From: Chloroflexota bacterium
GTDB lineage: Bacteria; Chloroflexota; Anaerolineae; UBA4142
Reading direction: 5' to 3'
DNA: 58,323 bases
Assembly (NCBI GenBank): GCA_023489485.1
Contig: JAMDCU010000089.1
Span: forward strand, 1 to 58,323
Shown here: piece by piece, positions 17,082-25,852 of the stretch
Layout: each line of letters starts with the position of its first letter
Position numbering within the stretch: position 1 is the first letter of the stretch
Program-made: the position numbers and the translations under genes
Notes under the pieces: model-generated
Told to the model about the DNA's origin: nothing
What the model saw: the letters and a program-made list of their open reading frames with translations, nothing else
Databases searched by the model: none

Positions 17082-18065
17082 GTGAATTGCAGATATTATC
17101 AGGCTGTATTCTTACGCATTCGGGCCACGAGCATGAGGGTTAGCAACATACTGAACAGATCTCGATTTCTGAGAAAGCTCAACCGATATCGCCATTTGAT
17201 TCAAATCGACCAGCGTTACCCCGTCGCGCATCTGCCCGGTCATTACTACTCGCCTATACCTTCACTAGAAGATATTCTCGAATACGACAATAAACTCGCA
17301 GAAGGGAAAAACACGCAGATACTAGGCGTGGATCTTCGTGAGAACGAACAGCTTCTCCTTCTCAATCTATTCGCCCAATATTGTAGCGCAATCCCGTTTC
17401 CGGAAACGGCAAATGGAAGGTACCGCTACTACTTTCATAACAACTGGTTCTCATACCCGGATGCCGTCAGTCTTTACAGCATGATGAGGTACCTTTCACC
17501 CGCCCAGGTTATTGAAATCGGATCCGGCTTTTCTTCCGCGGCCATCCTTGATACGAGTGATGAATTCCTGCAGGGCACAGTGAAGATCACCTTTGTCGAA
17601 CCGTACCCCGAGCGGTTGTACTCTCTCCTCAACGAGAAGGACCGGAGAACGACGCGGATCATTGCAGAAAAGGTACAGAGAGTCGACCCGCAAACGTTTA
17701 CGACCTTGGCAGCAGGTGATATCTTGTTCGTAGATTCCTCACACATTTCAAAATTCGGCTCGGATTTGAACTATCTCCTGTTTGAGGTTCTGCCAAGACT
17801 TAACAGTGGTGTTCACGTTCACTTCCACGATGTCTTCTTCCCATTTGAATACCCCCGGGAATGGCTCCTAAAAGGTTACGCATGGAACGAAGCCTACATG
17901 CTAAGGTCATTTCTTCAGTTCAATTCTGCCTTTCGAATCGTCTTTTTTGTGGACCTTTTGACGAAGTGTTTTCCACAAGAGGTTAGCCGGGTTCTTCCTC
18001 TCTTGTTAAAGAGAGGTCCGGGAACTGGCTCTGGAGGAGGAAGTATCTGGCTCCGCAAGCTATAG
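17082..18065 (+). CDS. SAM-dependent methyltransferase-fold protein (Methyltransf_24 type)
   Basis: 327 residues from GTG 17082, preceded by GAGAGGA. A positively charged N-terminal 110 residues precede the catalytic domain: AQVIEIGSGFSSAAILD (SAM motif I, about residues 140-156), ITFVEPYPERLYSLL (strand 2), LAAGDILFVDSSH and VHVHFHDVFFPFEYP. This arrangement is typical of glycan-locus methyltransferases related to Methyltransf_24. The substrate is probably a sugar residue of the polymer. The next gene starts immediately after the stop. Confidence 0.8.
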   Translation: MNCRYYQAVFLRIRATSMRVSNILNRSRFLRKLNRYRHLIQIDQRYPVAHLPGHYYSPIPSLEDILEYDNKLAEGKNTQILGVDLRENEQLLLLNLFAQYCSAIPFPETANGRYRYYFHNNWFSYPDAVSLYSMMRYLSPAQVIEIGSGFSSAAILDTSDEFLQGTVKITFVEPYPERLYSLLNEKDRRTTRIIAEKVQRVDPQTFTTLAAGDILFVDSSHISKFGSDLNYLLFEVLPRLNSGVHVHFHDVFFPFEYPREWLLKGYAWNEAYMLRSFLQFNSAFRIVFFVDLLTKCFPQEVSRVLPLLLKRGPGTGSGGGSIWLRKL

Positions 18066-19277
18066 TTGGTTCTCAAGACGCTCTGGGTTGGAAAAACCTT
18101 GGCCTCTAGCTCGATCACTGTTGCTCTGGGATCGACATATCCTTTCGATGAATCTCAGGTCCGTGGCGGTGTGCAGGCCGTCGCCATGCACTTGGTACAT
18201 GCGATGGCGAAGCGCGACGATTTGGAGTTGCACGTGGTGTCCTGCAATCGTACGGTAAATCACAGCTTCACAGAGCGAAGAGGGGCAATCACCTTCCACT
18301 GGCTTGCAACCGGAAAGAGACTCTATGGGCTGCGCGCCGCAACACTGGACTCGTGGCGAGTTCGGCAAGTCTACGACCGCATTCAGCCTGACATCATTCA
18401 TGCACAGAACTGCTCAGAATACTCGCTAGGTGCTCCCCCCGATGTTCCCTTGGTCATAACGGTACATGGTCTGGAATTCTTTGCCCCGGTTATGCAGAAG
18501 ACGGGTCGCTTTAAGGGGCTGCCAGGAGCGTACCGCCGATTCGCTGCCGGATGGATGATCCGTGAAAGCACAAGGAAATGCTCCGCGGTGATTTCCATTG
18601 CCGGCGACTACGTTCCAAAAGCCATGGGCAGCTTGTTGCGCAACAAGTCGATCTACAATATCGCGAATCCCCTAGGCGATGATCTCTGGGTTGCGACATC
18701 TGGGTTTGAGACAGATGGGACGCTCCTCTGCGCCGGCGAGATAATTGAGCGCAAGAATGCAATCGGTTTAGTACGGGCATTTGGTCTCGTTGCAGGTCGC
18801 TTGCCATGGGCAAGGCTTGAGCTAGCAGGGGGTATCGGCGAGCCAAGCTATTTTCGCCGCGTTCAGCGGGAAATTACTCACTTGGGGATACAGACTAGGG
18901 TTACTTTTCTTGGCCAGCTGAATCGAACTCAGCTGCTGGATGCTTACTCTCGCTGCTCCATTGTTGTGCTCGCATCAGTTCAGGAGACAGCCCCCATGGC
19001 ACTGGCTGAGGCTATGGCGGCAGGGAGACCCGTGGTGGCCACCCGTGTAGGTGGGATCCCTTGGATGATAGAAGACGGCGCAACAGGTTACCTGGTCGAT
19101 GTGGGGGACACGGAATCCATGTCTGCTCGAATTCTCGAATTGTTAACCCAAAAATCAAAGCGGGCACGAATGGGCGCGGCAGCAAGGGAGAAGGCCCAGC
19201 AGCTTTTCACCGCAGATGAAGTCGCCGACAGGACCATTCAGGCGTACAACCAACTGCTGGAGGGGAGACGGAATTGA
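18066..19277 (+). CDS. Family 4 (GT-B) glycosyltransferase
   Basis: 403 residues from TTG 18066, abutting the previous stop. The glycine-rich acceptor loop FDESQVRGGVQAVAMHLV, PDIIHAQNC and VPLVITVHGLEFF are in the N-terminal domain. In the C-terminal domain TLLCAGEIIERKNAIGLVRA and the signature APMALAEAMAAGRPVVATR with VGGIPWMIEDGATGYLVD identify a retaining GT4 enzyme. The donor is not predictable. Confidence 0.93.
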   Translation: MVLKTLWVGKTLASSSITVALGSTYPFDESQVRGGVQAVAMHLVHAMAKRDDLELHVVSCNRTVNHSFTERRGAITFHWLATGKRLYGLRAATLDSWRVRQVYDRIQPDIIHAQNCSEYSLGAPPDVPLVITVHGLEFFAPVMQKTGRFKGLPGAYRRFAAGWMIRESTRKCSAVISIAGDYVPKAMGSLLRNKSIYNIANPLGDDLWVATSGFETDGTLLCAGEIIERKNAIGLVRAFGLVAGRLPWARLELAGGIGEPSYFRRVQREITHLGIQTRVTFLGQLNRTQLLDAYSRCSIVVLASVQETAPMALAEAMAAGRPVVATRVGGIPWMIEDGATGYLVDVGDTESMSARILELLTQKSKRARMGAAAREKAQQLFTADEVADRTIQAYNQLLEGRRN

Positions 19278-20239
19278 CCGGACATTACGGATGGCAGGGT
19301 AAGCGGGTCCTGGTTACCGGCGGGGCTGGTTTTATCGGCTCGCACCTTGTAGAGCAACTAGCTCGCGCGGGAGCTCTCGTAACGGTCTTGGACGACTTGA
19401 CCGCCGGTTGCCGCGAGAACTTGGGTCGCGCAAATGGAAACGCGACCCTATTTGAGCTGGACATTCGCCAAGTCGCGTGGGAAGAGTTGCTACGGAAAGA
19501 GCAGTACGAGGCAATCTTTCATCTTGCCGCAAATGCTTATGTTCCGCCTTCTGTGGAGCGACCCGCCTGGGACTATGCAATAAATCTGGATGGCACCTTT
19601 CGATTGCTCGAAGCCCTTCGCGGGACCAAATGGCCCGGGAAACTCATCTATGCCTCGTCTGCAGCGGTGTATGGCAATCCGGCGCGGATACCAATTGCCG
19701 AAGATGACCCCACGGTGCCCATCTCACCCTACGGCGTTGCTAAACTGGCTGCGGAGCGATATGTAGCTGTATACGGTCAGCTCTATGGCCTAAAAGTCGC
19801 TTCTTTGCGTTTCTTTTCCGTGTATGGGCCTCGGCAACGTAAGCAAGTGGTGTACGACTTGATCCAGAAGATCAACCAAAATCCAACCGAGTTATTCCTT
19901 CACGGTGATGGGACCCAAGTACGGGATTTCAACTACGTGGAGGACGCAGCCCGAGCAATGATGATTGTAGCAGAGAACGGAGCATTGCAGGGCGAAGTCT
20001 ACAATGTAGCCTCGGGGCGAGACTGTTCGATAGGGGAACTCGCGTCCTCGCTTTGTCGAGTCCTCCATGCTCAACCCAGATTGCTCTACAGCGGCTCAGT
20101 CCGTCCAGGCGACCCGGAGAAATGGATGGTGGATATCAAACGGCTGAGCGAGCTGCGGTACCGACCCCAAGTCTCCCTAGAGGAGGGGCTACGAAGAACG
20201 ATAGGATGGTACCGCGAAACCGTAGCGAGGTCGGCGTAA
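19274..20239 (+). CDS. NAD-dependent sugar epimerase/dehydratase (extended SDR, GalE-like)
   Basis: 321 residues from TTG 19274 (4-base overlap with the previous gene). The Rossmann motif is VLVTGGAGFIGSHLVEQL; catalytic SSAAVYG and YxxxK in SPYGVAKLAAERY are present, followed by LRFFSVYGPRQR and the NDP-sugar-binding RPGDPEKWMVDI. It acts on a nucleotide sugar; GalE-like C4 epimerisation of UDP-Glc/GlcNAc is the most probable reaction, but related dehydratases cannot be excluded by eye. Confidence 0.88.
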   Translation: MTGHYGWQGKRVLVTGGAGFIGSHLVEQLARAGALVTVLDDLTAGCRENLGRANGNATLFELDIRQVAWEELLRKEQYEAIFHLAANAYVPPSVERPAWDYAINLDGTFRLLEALRGTKWPGKLIYASSAAVYGNPARIPIAEDDPTVPISPYGVAKLAAERYVAVYGQLYGLKVASLRFFSVYGPRQRKQVVYDLIQKINQNPTELFLHGDGTQVRDFNYVEDAARAMMIVAENGALQGEVYNVASGRDCSIGELASSLCRVLHAQPRLLYSGSVRPGDPEKWMVDIKRLSELRYRPQVSLEEGLRRTIGWYRETVARSA

Positions 20240-21369
20240 CGCAGAAGGTGGTGTTCGTCGGACCGCGATTGCAAACCGGAGGGATATCCAAGTTTGTCAA
20301 GGACTTGGACGGTGCCGAGATCGGTTATCGCATTCATCCATTCAACACAGGCAGACCGCCAAAGCCTGCCACTCGCAAGGCCGCTTTCGGATATCGCACG
20401 CTGTTTGATGCGGGCATTTTTTGGGCGATCCGGAACGGATTGATCACTGGCTGGCATATCGTCACTTTTCCCGTTGTCATTCTTGCATCGCGGGCCGCTT
20501 TAGTTCACGTGGCCACGTCCAGCGACTGGACTTTTTGGGAATCCGCCATCTATCTATGTTGTGCCAAACTCGTCGGGCGCAAGACGATCCTTCATTTCCT
20601 AAGCGACTTTCAGAGGTTCTATGGATCAGCGGGCAGCTTCGAAAAACAGATGATACAGCGGACGTTCCAGTTTGCGGACATTGTGTTCGTGCTGTCCGAA
20701 AACGTTAGGCGGACCGTTTCTACATTTATGCCGGAGGATAGAGTTGTAACCGTTCCCAGTTCCGTAGACGTGGATTCGTTTATCGATACCAAGGCCCCGA
20801 GAGAAACCGGCTCAGAAGAAAAGATCCGCGTGCTTTTCATGGGCGGCACCTCAGGCGCCCGCAAAGGGGTCAGCGATCTTGGATCTGCCATACCCGAGGT
20901 TTTGGCTAGGTGTCCCAACGTGGAGTTCATCCTATGTGGAACTGTTGATGTCCAGATGGCCTACAGGAGACTCGGAACGGGATATCAAGAATCGGTGCGA
21001 TACCTCGGCTTTGTTGATAGCACGACCAAGTCGCATCTCCTGTCTACGGCGGACGTCTACGCTTTGCCCTCCTACAGTGAGGGGATGCCATATGGAATCA
21101 TTGAGGCAATGGCAGCCGGGTTGGCCATAGTTGCCACAAGTGTAGGAAGTATTCCGGAAATTGTCGTAGATGGGGAGAACGGGTTGCTGATACGCCCAGG
21201 CGACATCGACTGCCTCGCACAGAGCCTTGTGCGACTTGCAGCGTGCCCCCAGTTGCTACATGGGATGGCGACTGTAAACAGAGAGAAGGTGTCCAAGTTC
21301 TATTCGAAAGCGGTCGCGTTTGATTTGGTCCGAAAGAATTATGATCGTGTCTTGGCATACCATGATTAG
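20206..21369 (+). CDS. Family 4 (GT-B) glycosyltransferase
   Basis: 387 residues using ATG 20206, overlapping the epimerase by 34 bases; the frame is open further upstream but that part is antiparallel to conserved epimerase codons. It starts KVVFVGPRLQTGGISKFVKD (GT-B N-terminal strand plus Gly loop). LVHVATSSDWTFWESA, RVLFMGGTSGARKGVSDL and the C-terminal signature GMPYGIIEAMAAGLAIVATS with VGSIPEIVVDGENGLL are present. The donor is unknown. Confidence 0.9.
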   Translation: MVPRNRSEVGVTQKVVFVGPRLQTGGISKFVKDLDGAEIGYRIHPFNTGRPPKPATRKAAFGYRTLFDAGIFWAIRNGLITGWHIVTFPVVILASRAALVHVATSSDWTFWESAIYLCCAKLVGRKTILHFLSDFQRFYGSAGSFEKQMIQRTFQFADIVFVLSENVRRTVSTFMPEDRVVTVPSSVDVDSFIDTKAPRETGSEEKIRVLFMGGTSGARKGVSDLGSAIPEVLARCPNVEFILCGTVDVQMAYRRLGTGYQESVRYLGFVDSTTKSHLLSTADVYALPSYSEGMPYGIIEAMAAGLAIVATSVGSIPEIVVDGENGLLIRPGDIDCLAQSLVRLAACPQLLHGMATVNREKVSKFYSKAVAFDLVRKNYDRVLAYHD

Positions 21370-21706
21370 ATCCGAGATAGTGCTTGGTGATCGCGTAGAC
21401 CAGCACCTAATCGATTCTCTGACACGATTAGAAAACTGGGCCGTTCGAAGTCAATTCCGCGGTTATGAGCCGTTCGATGGTCTGAATTCATGGCTCCGCC
21501 CTCTCGCGTTCAACCGCCTGGGCAGACAAGCCTTTGTGCAGGTCGGCATTCGCTCTCGCGTGAACCTCCGTCCCCCTCTGGGCATCAAGCCGGCTACGAG
21601 TACAAAGGCAATGGGTTATTTTGCCCGCGGGTACCTGAAGCTATATCAGGTAGCGGCAGATCGTACTTGGCTCGACAGAGCGCGGTACTGTCTTGATGCG
21701 TGGTGA
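21362..21706 (+). pseudogene. N-terminal fragment of a six-hairpin glycosidase-like protein, cut by deletion
   Basis: Starts ATG 21362, overlapping the previous stop by 8 bases, and runs 114 codons to a TGA at 21704. LTRLENWAVRSQFRGYEPFDGLNS, RPPLGIKPATSTKAMGYFARGYLKLYQ matches the first 110 residues of the intact 417-residue protein at 23237 (LDDWIEAEDFRGYDPHDALNS, RPALDIEKGYNPKAMGLFLKSYLRKYE). The similarity ends at CLDAW, where sequence of the next gene begins in another frame. It is therefore a broken paralog. Confidence 0.8.
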
Positions 21707-23255
21707 TTCCAATCTAGAGGCCGCAGTTGGGGAGTTCTCTCGCGGCCATGGAGTGGATACTGCCCTAGTCACCGCTGCTGGCTCTTCCAGCGATCCGGTT
21801 TCTCTCGCAGCGAGCATCTGCCGCGACCGCGGCCGTGTAGTAGTTGTTGGCGGGGTCCGCATGGACATACCCCGAGACGTCTGTTATCAGAAGGAATTAG
21901 ACATCAAGCTCTCTCGATCATACGGGCCAGGCCGCTACGACCTGGTCTATGAGCATAAAGGTGTCGACTATCCGATAGGATACGTGCGGTGGACAGAACA
22001 ACGCAATATGCAGGCGTTTTTGGATCTTCTCGCCGCTGGGAGACTTGATATAGCAGGTATCATCACCCACCGATTTCCGTTTGGCCAGGCGGAGAATGCC
22101 TACGATCTGCTTGCCAGTGGGCATCGAGAGCGCGGGAGCCGGGTGCCGCTCGGGATTCTCTTCGAGTACGACACAGCTCAAGATCGTCTGGCTCCTCTGA
22201 CCCGAAAGACCTACACAGCTGCAACGAGATCAGGACCCCAAAAAGACCTCCACGAGATCGGTATCGGCTTCATTGGCGCAGGCGGTTTCGCCCGTAGATC
22301 TCTCTTGCCAGCACTCCTGAAACGGAGAAACGTCCGGCTAGTGGGGCTTGCCACGGCATCCGGCATCAGCGCAAAGAGCTCGGCTGATAGATTTGACTTT
22401 ATCTACTGTACAGGGGACTACAAACAGATCCTTGATGATCCGAATGTCAATGTTGTTTTTATCGCCACTCGCCACAACTTGCATGCTCGGCTTGCTGCCG
22501 AGGCTTTGCAGAGCGGCAAGGCCGTGTTCGTGGAAAAGCCGCTCGCGCTAAACGAGGAGCAATTAGAGCAAGTGCTGCAGTCCCGCAGGTCTGCAGAGGG
22601 CATGCATGGAGCGCCAATATTGATGGTAGGATTTAATCGAAGATTCGCTCCATTTAGCCGCAGATTAAAGGAGCATTTTGTAGAGGTCGCCGAGCCGTTG
22701 ATGGTTCACTACCGAGTGAACGGAGGATTCATCCCAAAGGGCCATTGGACACAGGACGCGGATCAAGGTGGTGGAAGAATCCTGGGCGAGGTTTGCCATT
22801 TTGTGGATTGGATTCAATTTCTAGTCGGCAGCCAGCCTGTTCAGGTCTCGGCGCGGGCATTGCCGGATGGCGGAGTCTATCAAAGTGACAACGTGGTCGT
22901 CACAATCGCGTATGCTAACGGTTCGGTTGGTACGATTCTATACTCTGCAAACGGCGACAAAAGTGTCGGGAAAGAGCGAGCGGAAGTAATGGGCGGTGGC
23001 CGGACAGGCTTCCTTAATGATTTTCGAGAGTTGGTCCTAGCTGCAAAAGGGCACAAGGCATCGTACAGAGCGCGCCTCGCGCAGGATAAAGGTCATGCCG
23101 CCGAAATGCGCTCTTTTGTCGATGCTATTCAAGATAACAAGCCAGCCCCGATCCCGCTCGTCGAGCTCATAGCAACCACGCGGGTAACATTTAGTATTAT
23201 GAAATCGCTCCGCGAGAAGAAACCTATTGACGTCCCATGCTGGAGCTACAGTTGA
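21693..23255 (+). CDS. Headless bi-domain oxidoreductase: end of a zinc-dehydrogenase domain fused to a Gfo/Idh/MocA domain
   Basis: 520 residues from TTG 21693 or ATG 21696. Residues 1-165 (NLEAAVGEFSRGHGVDTALV, DRGRVVVVGGVRMDIPRDV, KELDIKLSRSYGPGRYD, ITHRFPFGQAENAYDLL) are the second half of an MDR/zinc-type dehydrogenase. Residues 175-520 are a complete Gfo/Idh/MocA oxidoreductase with GIGFIGAGGFARRSLLPALL, FIATRHNLHA and EKPLALNEEQL. Intact relatives in polysaccharide clusters are about 700 residues, so roughly 200 N-terminal residues carrying the zinc site are missing. The Gfo/Idh half may still act on a nucleotide sugar or cyclitol; the fused enzyme is probably impaired. It overlaps the next gene by 19 bases. 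Confidence 0.8.
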   Translation: MMRGDSNLEAAVGEFSRGHGVDTALVTAAGSSSDPVSLAASICRDRGRVVVVGGVRMDIPRDVCYQKELDIKLSRSYGPGRYDLVYEHKGVDYPIGYVRWTEQRNMQAFLDLLAAGRLDIAGIITHRFPFGQAENAYDLLASGHRERGSRVPLGILFEYDTAQDRLAPLTRKTYTAATRSGPQKDLHEIGIGFIGAGGFARRSLLPALLKRRNVRLVGLATASGISAKSSADRFDFIYCTGDYKQILDDPNVNVVFIATRHNLHARLAAEALQSGKAVFVEKPLALNEEQLEQVLQSRRSAEGMHGAPILMVGFNRRFAPFSRRLKEHFVEVAEPLMVHYRVNGGFIPKGHWTQDADQGGGRILGEVCHFVDWIQFLVGSQPVQVSARALPDGGVYQSDNVVVTIAYANGSVGTILYSANGDKSVGKERAEVMGGGRTGFLNDFRELVLAAKGHKASYRARLAQDKGHAAEMRSFVDAIQDNKPAPIPLVELIATTRVTFSIMKSLREKKPIDVPCWSYS

Positions 23256-24490
23256 TCGAAAACTCGGAAGAGCTAAACACTACGGCTGCAGCCGTGAAGC
23301 TGGACGACTGGATAGAGGCCGAGGACTTTCGGGGATATGACCCGCATGATGCGCTGAACAGTCCGTTTCTGAATCGCCTGTCCTCCTCAAATAGGTTCCT
23401 TGGGATTGTCTTCCTTCAATCGCTCAAACGCCTCCCCCTGAACCCGCGCCCTGCACTCGACATCGAAAAGGGTTACAACCCCAAAGCCATGGGCCTGTTT
23501 TTAAAGTCGTATTTGCGCAAATATGAGCTCTTCAAGCAACCGCAGCATCTTCGAGTGGCCCAGCGTATGGCGCTATGGTTGGTTCAGCATATATCCCCGG
23601 GTTATCACGGGGCTTGTTGGGGATACAACTTTCCTTGGCCCAATCGAGGCTTCTTTGCCCCTATCGGTACTCCAACAGTCGTCAACACCGCGTTTATCGG
23701 TTTCGCATTTCTAGAGGCTTACCGTCTGCTCGGGTCGTCTGATCTTCTCGATGTGGCACGCAGTGCGTGTGACTTTGTCTTGGTCGATCTAGCACGAACG
23801 GTCGGTGAGCACGGATCTTGCTTCTCTTATACCCCCTTGGACAGGCGACAAGTTCACAACGCGAACATGCTGGGCGCTACTCTCTTAGCCAGGGTGGGCG
23901 CCTTTACCGGTGAAGATCGCCTTATTGAGACTGCATCAAGCGCAGTAGAATTCACGGTTGGGCATCAGCGGCCGGATGGAAGTTGGCCTTACGGAGTAGG
24001 CGGGCGCGAAGCGTGGACTGACAACTTTCATACCGGCTATGTCCTGGAGTGCCTGCACGATTTCATCGATACTACAGGTCAGGAGAACTATGTCCCCCAT
24101 CTGGAGGCCGGCCTCCAGTTCTATCGTGACCACTTTTTCCTCGAAGATGGTGCCCCTCGGTACTATTCCAACAGTACCCATCCTATTGATATTCACAGCG
24201 CTTCACAGGCTATCCTGACCTTTCTCAAGCTATCAAGTCGCTATCCTGAGCTAGATTCCCTGGCGAGGCACGTGGCTGGTTGGACCATAACGCATATGCA
24301 GTCTCGAGAAGGGTTCTTTTACTATCAAATTTATCGTAACTATACGATTCGAATCCCCTATATGCGCTGGGCCCAGGCATGGATGCAGCTGGCCTTGGTC
24401 GAGCTCGAATATGGAGGTAGAACATCCACGCCTCTAGAGGCTAGAGTTGAATCCTCGAAAAGATATGCAATCGAGGAAAAAGTACCGTGA
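23237..24490 (+). CDS. Six-hairpin glycosidase-like (alpha/alpha toroid) protein of polysaccharide loci
   Basis: 417 residues from ATG 23237. Helical hairpins repeat at about 50-residue intervals, with PNRGFFAPIGTPTVVNTAFIGF, DRRQVHNANMLGATLLARVG, RPDGSWPYGVGG and DNFHTGYVLECLHDFI. This pattern belongs to the alpha/alpha-barrel fold of glucuronyl C5-epimerase C-terminal domains and unsaturated glycosidases; related proteins sit next to bi-domain oxidoreductases in many loci. The activity (hydrolase, lyase or epimerase) is not determined. No signal peptide is seen, so it would act in the cytoplasm. A truncated paralog precedes the oxidoreductase. Confidence 0.7.
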   Translation: MLELQLIENSEELNTTAAAVKLDDWIEAEDFRGYDPHDALNSPFLNRLSSSNRFLGIVFLQSLKRLPLNPRPALDIEKGYNPKAMGLFLKSYLRKYELFKQPQHLRVAQRMALWLVQHISPGYHGACWGYNFPWPNRGFFAPIGTPTVVNTAFIGFAFLEAYRLLGSSDLLDVARSACDFVLVDLARTVGEHGSCFSYTPLDRRQVHNANMLGATLLARVGAFTGEDRLIETASSAVEFTVGHQRPDGSWPYGVGGREAWTDNFHTGYVLECLHDFIDTTGQENYVPHLEAGLQFYRDHFFLEDGAPRYYSNSTHPIDIHSASQAILTFLKLSSRYPELDSLARHVAGWTITHMQSREGFFYYQIYRNYTIRIPYMRWAQAWMQLALVELEYGGRTSTPLEARVESSKRYAIEEKVP

Positions 24491-24575
24491 TTCCGTTCAT
24501 AACCCGCCGCATTGGGTCAGTTGAGTTCCGGCGCTGGAACAGGCCCCCACTCGATTTGGCGTCCGACTCCACAAG

Positions 24576-25078
24576 CATCCTATACTGGCTCCCCACCGCC
24601 CTTCCAGCGTAGACGCGGTCGTTACCTTAAATGGCCTGATAGATGCGTTGGCATTTCTCCGACTCCAATTGCTGGTCTTTTCCCCATCCATCCCCGAACC
24701 ATGGCTAAGCTGAGGGAAAGAGGCCCGCTGCGAGTGGTCCACTCTCTAACAAGCGTCCGGTTATTGGAGCCGCGAGGCTATCTGCAATTCTTGCCATGGA
24801 TGGCTGGTGCGAGAGCTGTCGTGGTCGAATCGGGAGGGATATAGGAAGAGATGACCATCCCGGAAGTTCCTCGCTCGATATCTCGGGAGAATACGGAACG
24901 CCCAGTCACCATACCAGAAGGTACCAACAAGATGATGGGGACCCGACCGGACAAGATCATCGCGCCATTACGACCCGTTCTCAATGGAGAATGTAGACCG
25001 GCACGCCAGCCCGAGTTATGGGATGGCGGTGCGGCGAAAAGGACAGTAGAAGTTCTGCGCTCAAGGACGCGTGGCTAA
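24576..25078 (+). pseudogene. Decayed UDP-GlcNAc 2-epimerase (second wecB copy)
   Basis: Only the C-terminal half remains, spread over frames. From 24576 one frame reads HRPSSVDAVVTLNGLIDALA (compare HRPSNVD in intact enzymes) and ends at a stop near 24713. Another frame resumes with LFPIHPRTMAKLRERG, LLEPRGYLQFLPWMAGARA and VVESGGI, then a TAG at 24842-24844 where CAG (Gln of SGGIQEE) is expected, then EEMTIPEVP, RENTERPVTIPEGTNKMMG and LWDGGAAKRTVEVL. At least one frameshift and one nonsense change are present. The sequence is not a close copy of the wecB at 8234; it belongs to the RENTERP branch of the family. Confidence 0.8.
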
Positions 25079-25080
25079 CC

Positions 25081-25830
25081 GTGGAGCGGATCAATCTACT
25101 GGGCTCTCCAATCGATAAGGTCACAATGAACGATGCTGTCGAGCTGGCGGTAGAATATGTTGCAAGTCGATGTCCTCATCAACTTGTCGCGATCAATGCT
25201 GCAAAGGTGGTGTTGGCTCACCAACGACCAGAATTCCGTAGGATTCTTTGGAACAGTGATCTTGCCTTTGTGGATGGGCAGCCGCTGAGGTTTGCCGGGA
25301 GTATACTCGGTCACCATCTCCCCGAGCTCATTAGCGGGCACTTTCTAATGGAGAGGCTTATCGCGCGAGCTGCGGAGAATGGATTGTCTGTTTATTTCCT
25401 TGGGGCAAAGCTGGAAGCGGTGGGCAAAGTCGTGGGAATTTTCCAGGAACTATACCCGGCTTTGCGTGTGGCTGGCTGGCGAGATGGTTTTTGGCGGGCC
25501 GAAGATGAACGAGAGGTCGTTCGTGAGGCTAGGAGATCCGGTGCCGACATGCTTTTTCTAGCTTTGGGAACGCCGCGCAAGGAAGAGTGGATCGCGCGGT
25601 ACAAGGAGGAGTTGGAGATTCCCGTGTGCATGGGTGTGGGCGGCAGTTTCGACGTGATTGCCGGAACTCTGAGGATAGAACCGGCATGGATGCGAAATGT
25701 CGGGTTGGCTTGGCTCTTTCGCTTGATCCAAGAGCCCAGGCGCATGGGGAAGAGATACATTAGTACAAACCCCGTTTTTGTCCAGCTTCTTCTACAGGAA
25801 CTGTGGCACCGAGCAAATGTGGACTACTGA
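25081..25830 (+). CDS. wecG: WecG/TagA/CpsF-family glycosyltransferase (GT26)
   Basis: 249 residues taking GTG 25081, since VERINLLGSPIDKVTMNDAV is the family N-terminus; the frame extends upstream to 25018 over the wecB remnant. Diagnostic stretches are INAAKVVLAHQRPEFRRIL, FVDGQPLRFAG (catalytic Asp), VYFLGAKLEAVGKV, LALGTPRKEEWIARY, GVGGSFDVIAGTLR and LIQEPRRMGKRYI. These enzymes add ManNAcA or ManNAc to undecaprenyl-PP-GlcNAc. With WecB and WecC in the same locus, UDP-ManNAcA is the likely donor (inference). Confidence 0.9.
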   Translation: MERINLLGSPIDKVTMNDAVELAVEYVASRCPHQLVAINAAKVVLAHQRPEFRRILWNSDLAFVDGQPLRFAGSILGHHLPELISGHFLMERLIARAAENGLSVYFLGAKLEAVGKVVGIFQELYPALRVAGWRDGFWRAEDEREVVREARRSGADMLFLALGTPRKEEWIARYKEELEIPVCMGVGGSFDVIAGTLRIEPAWMRNVGLAWLFRLIQEPRRMGKRYISTNPVFVQLLLQELWHRANVDY

Positions 25831-25852
25831 CGGAAGGAGATCGCTAGAGGAC

